Below are positions 6,652 to 12,752 of a DNA stretch of 12,752 nt, one piece after another. Made by a program: the position numbers and the translations under genes. Source of the DNA: a bacterium (GTDB lineage Bacteria > Pseudomonadota > Alphaproteobacteria > Rhizobiales > Xanthobacteraceae). Position 1 is the stretch's first letter. The number at the start of each line of letters is the position of its first letter. The DNA is taken from contig JAQSDT010000746.1 in assembly GCA_029946075.1 (NCBI GenBank), positions 1 through 12,752 on the forward strand, read 5' to 3'. The notes beneath the pieces were generated by a model. The model ran no database searches. It had not been told where the DNA came from and saw only the letters and a program-made list of their open reading frames with translations.

Positions 6652-6747
6652 TTGATGACGCGACACAGGTTCCGGCTGGGTCGTGCGTCTCCTGGTCCTC
6701 GCCAGCCAAGACCAAACTATTGCGCCGGGTGATGTTGCGTTGACGAA

Positions 6748-8457
6748 ATGGCGCCCGCGCCAACCCCAGGACCTTCCGCGACCACGCTAGCCGCCGGCAT
6801 TGCCGCCATCGGCTTCTGGCGGCTGTCGGCCGTCGCCGCGCCGCATCTGGCGGCGCTCGCGATCATGCTGCAGACCGAGGGCGATTTCGGCGGCCGCATG
6901 GGTTTTGTGCTGGCCTGGGGCATCCTGAACTGCTTTTTCATCGCGCTGCTGCGGCGGCCGGCGCTGTCCGGCGCGCTGTCGCTGACGCTGGTGGTGGTGC
7001 TGGTGCTGCTGTCGCGGCTCAAGCACGCCGTCGTGCAGATGACGGCGAACTTCGTCGACCTGATGGTGATCGACCGCGATACCGCGGCCTATCTGTTCAC
7101 GATCTTCCCGAACCTGCGCTGGAACGTGGTCGGCGCCGCCCTCGTCATCCTGCCGCTGATGTACGCGCTGTGGTGGCTCGATCCGTTCCGCGTGCGCCGC
7201 CTGTCGGCGTCGGCGGGCCTTTTGGCCTGCCTTGCCGCCATGACCGGCGTCGGCGTCTACTGGCCCGACGAGGCCTGGCGCGGCTACTACGCCGACGGCT
7301 ATTTGTCGAAATTCGCCCGCTCGGGCGTGACGGGCGTCTCCGATTTCGTCAATTACGGCTTCATGGAATCCGAGAAGGTGACCGCCGAGCGGCTGAAGAT
7401 GCCGCTGGTGGATTCCTGTCACGTGTCCGGCCGCCGCCCGCACATCATCATGGTCCACGACGAGTCGAGCTTCGACATCCGTCAGGCCAATGGCGTCAAG
7501 GTGCCGGCGGGCTATGGCGGCCATTTCAAGTCGTTCGACGGCAAGGAGAGGAAGTTCCTGGCCGAGAGTAGCGGCGGCGCCAGCTGGATGGCCGAGTACA
7601 ACGTGCTCGCCGGCCTGTCGTCGCGCTCGTTCGGCCGCTTCTCCTATTTCGTCACCCGCATCGCCTCGGGCCGCGTCGAGCGCGGGCTGCCGCTGGCGCT
7701 GCGCCGCTGCGGCTACACCACCATCTCGCTCTATCCCGCCTACGGCGCCTTCATGGGCGCCAAGGGGTTTCAGACCACCACCGGCATCCAGCATTTTCAC
7801 GATGCACGTTCGCTCGGCGCCAAGGGCATCGAGCCGGACAGCTTCTTCTACGACAAGGCCGTCGACCTGATGGCGGAGCAGCCGGTCAACACGCCGCTGT
7901 TCACCTTCGTCTATCTCGCCGCCAATCATTTCCCCTGGGAAAACAAGTTCCGGCCGGACCTGCTGACGTCGTGGCGCGCGCCGGGCAACGCGCCTGTTGT
8001 CGACGAATATCTGCGCCGGCAGTCGATGAGCGCCGAGCATTACGCAAACTTCGTCGCCAATCTGAAAAAGAAGTTTCCGGCGCAGCCGTTCCTGATCGTC
8101 CGTTACGGAGACCACCAGCCGGAGTTCTCGTCCAATCTGCTGGACCCCGGGCTCGACGAGGCCCGAATCGCCCGCAAGTTCGACACCTTCGATCCGCGCT
8201 ACTTCACCACCTATTACGCGATCGACGCCATCAATTTCGAGCCGGTGAAAAGCCCCGCGGTGATGGACAAGATCGACGCGCCGTATCTGCCGCTGGTGAT
8301 CCAGGAAGCCGCCGGCATTCCGCTCGATCCGTCGTTCGAGGAGCAGAAGAACATCATGCTCCGCTGCAAGGGCCTGTTCTACGCCTGCAAGGACGGCGCC
8401 GAGGCGCGCCGCTTCAACCGGCTGCTGATCGAAGCAGGCTTCGTGAAGAACCTCTAG
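6748..8457 (+). CDS. LtaS/OpgB-like membrane phospho-headgroup transferase, paralogue 1
   Basis: A 569-residue protein with about five N-terminal membrane helices (to roughly residue 171) followed by a periplasmic sulfatase/alkaline-phosphatase-fold domain, the layout of lipoteichoic acid synthase and phosphoglycerol transferase OpgB. These enzymes move a phospho-headgroup from a phospholipid to a sugar acceptor outside the membrane. Matches to the LtaS site are Glu239 in VHDESSFD, a nucleophile position in SGGASWMAEY (Ser279, where LtaS has Thr), His394 in ANHFPW, and Asp455-His456 in YGDHQPEF. The C-terminus carries RCKGLFYACK with two cysteines (540, 547), shared with the next gene. The ribosome-binding site before 6748 is weak. 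The paralogue's GTG follows 10 bases after this stop, so the two form an operon. Donor and acceptor are unknown; sulfatase or phosphodiesterase activity is the alternative. Confidence 0.85.
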   Translation: MAPAPTPGPSATTLAAGIAAIGFWRLSAVAAPHLAALAIMLQTEGDFGGRMGFVLAWGILNCFFIALLRRPALSGALSLTLVVVLVLLSRLKHAVVQMTANFVDLMVIDRDTAAYLFTIFPNLRWNVVGAALVILPLMYALWWLDPFRVRRLSASAGLLACLAAMTGVGVYWPDEAWRGYYADGYLSKFARSGVTGVSDFVNYGFMESEKVTAERLKMPLVDSCHVSGRRPHIIMVHDESSFDIRQANGVKVPAGYGGHFKSFDGKERKFLAESSGGASWMAEYNVLAGLSSRSFGRFSYFVTRIASGRVERGLPLALRRCGYTTISLYPAYGAFMGAKGFQTTTGIQHFHDARSLGAKGIEPDSFFYDKAVDLMAEQPVNTPLFTFVYLAANHFPWENKFRPDLLTSWRAPGNAPVVDEYLRRQSMSAEHYANFVANLKKKFPAQPFLIVRYGDHQPEFSSNLLDPGLDEARIARKFDTFDPRYFTTYYAIDAINFEPVKSPAVMDKIDAPYLPLVIQEAAGIPLDPSFEEQKNIMLRCKGLFYACKDGAEARRFNRLLIEAGFVKNL

Positions 8458-8467
8458 GACGCCGCCC

Positions 8468-10213
8468 GTGATTTCGCGAACCGGCCAGCCCGACGTTCCA
8501 AAGCCGCAGGCGTCGCGCTGGCGTTATTTCGCCGGCGTAGCTTGCGTCATTGCGCTGCATCTGGCCGCGCTCTACGCGCTGCTGAGCACCGAATACGGTC
8601 CGTTCGCGATCACGCTGTCGCTGCTGGCATGGATCGCCGCCAACAGCCTGATCCTGATCCTGCTGCCGCGGCCCGGCATCGCAGCGGCGCTGTCGCTGAT
8701 GCTGACCGTCGTGCTGATCGCGATTTCGCGTTTCAAGTTCGACATCCTGCAGCTGTCGGTGACCTTCCTCGATTTCCTGATCATCGACCGCGACACGTTC
8801 TCGTTCCTGTTGTCGGTATTCCCGAAACTGCGCCTGCCGCTGATTATCGCCGCAATAGCGGCAGGGCCCGTGCTGTGGCTGATCTGGCGGACCGATCCGC
8901 TGCGCGTCAGCCGGAAAATCTCCGCGGGCCTGCTGGTCGGCTCGTCGCTGGCGATCACGGCGATGGCGATCGCCGTGCCCGAACAGCCCTGGGAGCCGTT
9001 CCAGGGTGTCAATCACATTTCCAATCTCTCCCGGTCCGGCGTGGTGGCGATCTCGCGCCTGACCTCGACCGGGTGGATCGAGGCCGATCCGCCCGCGCGC
9101 GGCGCGCTGACGCTGGCGCCCGGCGCGCATGCCGCGGCGCCCGCGGTGCTCGCGGCCGATAAGCCCTGCGACACCAGCGTGAAGCGGCCGCACATCATCA
9201 TGCTGCTCGACGAGTCGAGCTTCGACGTATCGGCGGCGCCCGGCATCAAGGTGCCGGCGGGCTATACCGATTTCTTCAAATCGGCCGACGGCAAGCAGCG
9301 CACCATGATCGCGGAGGCGACCGGCGGGCCGACCTGGTACACCGAGTTCAACGTGCTGACCGGGCTTTCCGTGCGCTCGTTCGGCGACCTGAAATTCTAC
9401 GCCACGCGGATCGCCGCCGGGCGCGTGACGCGGGGCCTGCCGCAGGCGCTGCGCAACTGCGGTTACAAGACCGTCTCGCTCTATCCGACCTATGGCGATT
9501 TCCTCAGCGCACGCGCGTTCCAGAAAGCCGCCGGAGTCGATGAGTTCGTCGACATGGCCGACATGGGCGTTGCCGAGGACATGCAGCCCGACACGTTCTA
9601 TTACGATCAGGCGCTGAAGGCGCTGGCGCGCAACCAGCCGCAGCAGTCGCCGGTCTTCATGTTCGTGTACCTGACCGCCAACCATTTTCCCTGGACCGAC
9701 GTCTATCGCCCGGATTTGACACCGGACTGGACACCGCCGGGCAACACCGCCGAGACCGACGAGTATATCCGCCGGCAGATGATGACTGCGCACGATTACC
9801 GCGCGTTCAGGGAACGGCTGCAGCGCGACTATCCGGACCAGTCGTTCGTCATCCTGCGTTTTGGCGATCACCAGCCGGCGATCTCGCAAAAGCTGATCGA
9901 GCCTGGCATCGATCGCGCCACGCTGGGCAAGCGCCTGATGGCCGCGGACCCGCGCTACTACGCGACCTATTACGCCATCGACGGCATCAACTATTCGCCG
10001 GCCAATCCGTCGTCCGCGCTCGAAACCCTCGACGCCGCCTACATCCCGCTGGTGCTGCAGGAAGCCGCCGGCATCCCGCTCGATGCCTCCTTTGCCGAGC
10101 AGAAGAACATCATGCTCCGCTGCAAGGGCGTGTTCTACGGCTGCAAGGCCGGCGCGGAAGCCAAACGCTTCAACCGCATGCTGATCGATGCCGGCATGAT
10201 CAAGGGACTTTGA
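8468..10213 (+). CDS. LtaS/OpgB-like membrane phospho-headgroup transferase, paralogue 2
   Basis: A 581-residue tandem paralogue of the preceding gene, similar along its whole length (shared stretches include HIIM..DESSFD, KVPAGY, RSFG, QEAAGIPLD, EQKNIMLRCKG and RRFNR/KRFNR). About five membrane helices (roughly residues 20-40, 45-66, 69-87, 123-140, 151-170) precede the periplasmic catalytic domain. Active-site candidates are Glu249, Thr289 in TGGPTWYTEF (aligning with the LtaS catalytic Thr), His406 in ANHFPW and Asp467-His468 in FGDHQPAI. It has a longer Ala/Pro-rich linker after the membrane part (around 207-230) than paralogue 1. Translation begins at GTG 8468, 10 bases after the upstream stop, with AGGA overlapping that stop, which suggests coupling. 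A palindromic repeat follows 10 bases after the stop. The substrate is not determined by sequence. Confidence 0.86.
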   Translation: MISRTGQPDVPKPQASRWRYFAGVACVIALHLAALYALLSTEYGPFAITLSLLAWIAANSLILILLPRPGIAAALSLMLTVVLIAISRFKFDILQLSVTFLDFLIIDRDTFSFLLSVFPKLRLPLIIAAIAAGPVLWLIWRTDPLRVSRKISAGLLVGSSLAITAMAIAVPEQPWEPFQGVNHISNLSRSGVVAISRLTSTGWIEADPPARGALTLAPGAHAAAPAVLAADKPCDTSVKRPHIIMLLDESSFDVSAAPGIKVPAGYTDFFKSADGKQRTMIAEATGGPTWYTEFNVLTGLSVRSFGDLKFYATRIAAGRVTRGLPQALRNCGYKTVSLYPTYGDFLSARAFQKAAGVDEFVDMADMGVAEDMQPDTFYYDQALKALARNQPQQSPVFMFVYLTANHFPWTDVYRPDLTPDWTPPGNTAETDEYIRRQMMTAHDYRAFRERLQRDYPDQSFVILRFGDHQPAISQKLIEPGIDRATLGKRLMAADPRYYATYYAIDGINYSPANPSSALETLDAAYIPLVLQEAAGIPLDASFAEQKNIMLRCKGVFYGCKAGAEAKRFNRMLIDAGMIKGL

Positions 10214-10223
10214 TTCTCGCTAA

Positions 10224-10310
10224 CCGTCATTGCGAGGAGCGGAGCGACGAAGCAATCCATTCTTTCTTCGTGCGGCTCGATGGATTGCTTCGCTCCGCTC
10301 GCAATGACGG
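10224..10310. repeat. Interspersed palindromic repeat, copy 2 (GTCATTGCGAG type)
   Basis: The left arm CCGTCATTGCGAG...GAAGCAATCCAT (10224-10260) pairs with the right arm ATGGATTGCTTCG...CTCGCAATGACGG (10280-10310). The left arm carries two extra triplets (GAG and ACG) relative to the right arm, which would form bulges. It is the better-preserved sister of the element at 5613-5696. It lies between convergent genes, 10 bases from one stop and 21 from the other, so it may serve as a two-way transcript end. Confidence 0.92.
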
Positions 10311-10331
10311 GGGTGGGCCGCGGCAAGCGTC

Positions 10332-11891
10332 CTACTTCCTCCCCACCTTCTCCCAAATCCACTTTGCCACCGCATCCGGCGAACTCCCGGCGTCGTTACC
10401 CGCGGCGCGTAAATTCGCCTCGCGCATGGTCGCGATGTCGATCCGGCCGAGCAGGGGCGTCAGCGCCTTGCGCAGGGTTTCGTCGTCGGCGCGTTTTGGC
10501 GCCAGCAGCATGATCGCGTCATAGGGCGGGATCGCGTTCCGCACATCGTTCAGCACCACCAGATCGTATTTCGCGATCAGGCCGTCGCTGGTGTAGCCGG
10601 CGATGACGTCGATTTCGCCGGAAGCCACCGCCGCATACATGAAGTCGGGCTGCATCTGCCGCTGGGCGCGGAACGACAATCCGTAGGCGCGGCGCAGCGC
10701 TGCCCATTCCGGCCGCGAGAAGAACTCGTAATCGCCGGCGATCGACATGTTCGGCGCGCGCGCGGCGAGATCCGCGACGCTGCGGATGCCGAGCTGCTCG
10801 GCGCGCTTGCGCGGCATGACCAGCGCATAGGCGTTCTCGAAGCCGAGTTCGCCCAGCAGCGTGATGTTCTGCTTCGCCAGCAGGGTCTTCAATTCCGCCA
10901 GCAACTCCTGGCGCGGACGGATATCGCTGCGCTGGAACTGGTTGGCCCACAGCGTGCCGGAATAGTCGACATAGACGTCGATATCGCCGGCCTTCAGCGC
11001 CTCGAACACCACGCTGGAGCCGAGGCCCTCGCGCGTCGTGGCGGAAAGCCCCGCCGCCTTCAGTCGCTGCACCATCAGTGCCGACAACACATATTGTTCG
11101 GCGAAGGTTTTTGCGCCGACGAGGTACGTGGTCTGCGGGCGCGCGATGCCCGGCACCAGCGTCGCCGCAATCAGCGCCGCGATGCCGGCGCCGCCGAGCA
11201 CCGCGCGCAGGCGGCTGCGATCGCGCAGGCCGCCCTCGATCAGCGCCAGCAACTGGTCGACCGCCAGCGCCAGCACGGCGGCGGCAAGGCAGCCGAACAG
11301 CACGAACACCCAGTTCTGGGTCTGCAATCCCGCAAAGATGTAATTGCCGAGGCTGGTCTGGCCGATCGGCGTCGACAGCGTCGCGGTGCCGATCACCCAC
11401 ACTGCGGCGGTGCGGATGCCGGCCATCATGACCGGCAGCGCCAGCGGCAATTCCACCGTGAACAGCGATTGCCGCGGCGTCATGCCGACGCCTTGCGCGG
11501 CTTCGAGAATGGCGGGATCGACGCCCTGCAACCCCGTGATGGTGTTGCGCAGCGCCGGCAGCATCGAATAGAGCGCCAGCGCCAGCACCGCGGGCAGGAA
11601 CCCGAAGGCGGAAAAGCCGGCGCCGAACCATGACAGCGACAACGCCGCGAGCGCCAGCAGCAGCGGATAGAACAGCGCGAGCAGCGCCAGCCCCGGCACG
11701 GTCTGCACGATGCTGGCAATCCCGAGCAGCGCGCCGCGCATCACCGGACGATTGCGCGCGGCAATCGCCAGCGGCAGACTGATCAGAAGCCCGAGTGCGA
11801 GCGCGGTGACGCTGACGCGGACATGGTTGCCGAGATAATCCGGCAGATGGCCGAGCGCTTCACCCCAGCGCGGATCGCCGAACAGGCTCAT
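10332..11891 (-). CDS. Osmoprotectant-type ABC importer, fused permease and substrate-binding protein
   Basis: A 519-residue fusion. Residues about 1-225 form an ABC permease with several helices and the coupling motif EAAQGVGMTPRQSLF (130-144), followed by family-typical TLSTPIGQTSLGNYIFAG. A further helix (about 229-249) leads into a periplasmic binding domain (about 255-519) of the glycine betaine/choline/carnitine (OpuAC-like) class. That domain begins YLVGAKTFAEQYVLSALM and contains LKAGDIDVYVDYSGTLW (299-315) and EIDVIAGYTSDGLIAKYDL (426-444). This fused arrangement is known from OpuF/BilE- and EgtU-type importers. The ligand could be betaine, choline, carnitine or ergothioneine; the sequence alone does not decide. 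The start codon overlaps the ATPase stop by 4 bases (ATGA), indicating translational coupling. Two domains plus the ATPase make a complete importer without a separate binding protein. Confidence 0.92.
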   Translation of the reverse strand: MSLFGDPRWGEALGHLPDYLGNHVRVSVTALALGLLISLPLAIAARNRPVMRGALLGIASIVQTVPGLALLALFYPLLLALAALSLSWFGAGFSAFGFLPAVLALALYSMLPALRNTITGLQGVDPAILEAAQGVGMTPRQSLFTVELPLALPVMMAGIRTAAVWVIGTATLSTPIGQTSLGNYIFAGLQTQNWVFVLFGCLAAAVLALAVDQLLALIEGGLRDRSRLRAVLGGAGIAALIAATLVPGIARPQTTYLVGAKTFAEQYVLSALMVQRLKAAGLSATTREGLGSSVVFEALKAGDIDVYVDYSGTLWANQFQRSDIRPRQELLAELKTLLAKQNITLLGELGFENAYALVMPRKRAEQLGIRSVADLAARAPNMSIAGDYEFFSRPEWAALRRAYGLSFRAQRQMQPDFMYAAVASGEIDVIAGYTSDGLIAKYDLVVLNDVRNAIPPYDAIMLLAPKRADDETLRKALTPLLGRIDIATMREANLRAAGNDAGSSPDAVAKWIWEKVGRK

Positions 11892-12685
11892 GCCGCACCG
11901 TCCCGCGGCAGCAGCGCGCCGAGACGCTCGGCCTGCCGCCGCGGCGTGCGCAGGAGTTCGCCGACGTAAGAATCGTCGCTTCTTGAAAGCTCCATCGGCG
12001 TGCCCTGCGCCAGCAGCCGCCCGCCGCGCATCACGGCAATCCGGTCGGCCAGCAATATCGCCTCGGTCATGTCGTGGGTGATCATGACCGTGGTCAGGCC
12101 GAGCTTGCGATGCAGCTCGCGAAAATCGTCGCCGAGCGCGTCGCGGGTGAGGGGATCGAGCGCGCCGAACGGCTCGTCCATCAGCACGATGCGCGGCCGC
12201 GCCGCCAGCGCCCGCGCCACGCCGACCCGCTGGCGCTGCCCGCCCGAGAGTTCATGCGGCAGGCGGTCGCGATAGAGCGCGCGATCGAGCCGCACCAGGT
12301 CGAGCAGTTCGTCCACCCGCGCGGCGATCGCGTCCGCCGGCGTGCCCAGCAGTTTTGGCGTGATGCCGATATTGCCGGCGACGCTCAGATGCGGAAACAG
12401 CCCGCCGCTCTGGAATACATAACCGATCCGCCGCCGCAGCAGGATCGGATCGAGCCGGCTGACATCCTCGCCTTCGACCGTGATGGTGCCGCTGTCGGCC
12501 TCGATCAGCCGGTTGGCGAGTCGCAGCAGCGTGGTCTTGCCCGAACCGGAGCCGCCGACGATGGCAAGAAACTCGCCCTCGATGACTTCAAGAGAGACAT
12601 CGTCGACCGCCACCACACGCTCCGCGCCGCGGCCGCCATCGAAGGTCTTGCCGACATGCGCATAAGCGATCAGGGGAGAAGTCAT
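11888..12685 (-). CDS. Osmoprotectant-type ABC importer, ATP-binding protein
   Basis: A 265-residue ABC ATPase that powers the fused permease encoded immediately downstream. Walker A GGSGSGKT is at residues 44-51, the Q-loop Gln at 92 (YVFQSGGLFPH), the signature LSGGQ at 146-150, Walker B IVLMDEP at 166-172 with Glu171, and the switch His at 204. Sequence around LRLANRLIEADSGTI and RRRIGYVFQ is typical of the OpuCA/ProV branch. The C-terminal CBS domains that many of those osmosensing ATPases carry are absent: the protein stops about 25 residues after the core, so regulation by CBS-type ionic-strength sensing is unlikely. The start at 12685 has an AGAGA-like site. It is the first gene of a two-gene operon on the minus strand. 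Confidence 0.94.
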   Translation of the reverse strand: MTSPLIAYAHVGKTFDGGRGAERVVAVDDVSLEVIEGEFLAIVGGSGSGKTTLLRLANRLIEADSGTITVEGEDVSRLDPILLRRRIGYVFQSGGLFPHLSVAGNIGITPKLLGTPADAIAARVDELLDLVRLDRALYRDRLPHELSGGQRQRVGVARALAARPRIVLMDEPFGALDPLTRDALGDDFRELHRKLGLTTVMITHDMTEAILLADRIAVMRGGRLLAQGTPMELSRSDDSYVGELLRTPRRQAERLGALLPRDGAA

Positions 12686-12701
12686 GCAATCTCTTTATCT
12701 T

Positions 12702-12752
12702 ACCCTCCCCTGGAGGGGGAGGGTCGACGCGAATGAAATGAGCGGCGGGGTG
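12702..12752. repeat. Interspersed palindromic repeat (CCCTCCCC/GGGGAGGG type), cut by window end
   Basis: ACCCTCCCC (12702-12710) and GGGGAGGGT (12716-12724) are perfect 9-base arms around TGGAG. The following GTCGACG and the G-rich end AGCGGCGGGGTG match the continuation I recall for a widespread Bradyrhizobium repeat, so the element probably extends past the window. It begins 16 bases upstream of the ABC ATPase start, so it occupies the leader or promoter of that operon. Confidence 0.7.

Noticed and set aside
6787..8115. 442-codon open frame on the minus strand opposite paralogue 1
   Set aside because: Low-complexity Arg/Gln/His-rich translation; the + strand carries all the active-site motifs.
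8414..9889. 491-codon open frame on the minus strand opposite paralogue 2
   Set aside because: Same reason. Its length reflects GC-rich codon bias on the coding strand, and the parallel antisense frame in the paralogue arises from the shared sequence.
5613..10310. The two similar palindromes as boundaries of a composite mobile element
   Set aside because: They enclose no transposase or integrase, no target-site duplication was visible, and such repeats are normally scattered genome-wide.

Overview
The window looks like chromosomal DNA of a high-GC alphaproteobacterium, most likely Bradyrhizobium or a close relative (Nitrobacteraceae). This rests on the protein style and on several interspersed palindromic repeats of types I recall from Bradyrhizobium genomes: the 'GTCATTGCGAG...GAAGCAATCC' type (two copies), the 'GTCATTCCGGGGCG' type, the 'GGTGGGCA...TGCCCACC' type and the 'CCCTCCCC...GGGGAGGG' type. 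No CRISPR, tRNA, rRNA, phage or insertion sequence was seen.

Layout. (1) 3-368: the 3' end of ilvC on the + strand, followed by a degenerate repeat and a strong intrinsic terminator. (2) 766-1869, minus strand: a DUF2336 protein. (3) 1870-2482: about 600 bases with no gene I can support. (4) 2483-4959, plus strand: an OpgC-like membrane acyltransferase, a short-chain dehydrogenase and a small secreted LprI/DUF1311 protein; the last two form a tight pair. (5) 4966-5586, minus strand: a ferric-reductase-like haem membrane protein, divergent from a TetR regulator (5797-6492, plus). Two matching TGTAA-N7-TTACA sites lie between them. (6) 6748-10213, plus strand: two tandem paralogous membrane enzymes of the LtaS/OpgB (phosphoglycerol transferase, sulfatase-fold) type. 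(7) 10332-12685, minus strand: a two-gene osmoprotectant-type ABC importer made of a fused permease/substrate-binding protein and an ATPase with overlapping stop and start codons.

How the genes may work together. The OpgC-like protein and the two LtaS/OpgB-like enzymes are the kinds of protein that decorate periplasmic glucans, with acyl (succinyl) and phospho-headgroup substituents respectively. The convergent neighbour imports quaternary-amine compounds such as choline or betaine. Bradyrhizobium cyclic beta-glucans are reported to carry phosphocholine. A glucan-decoration neighbourhood is therefore a reasonable hypothesis, but the genes are not one operon and nothing in the sequence proves the substrate. 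The clearest regulatory signal is the pair of identical operator-like sites in front of the TetR gene.
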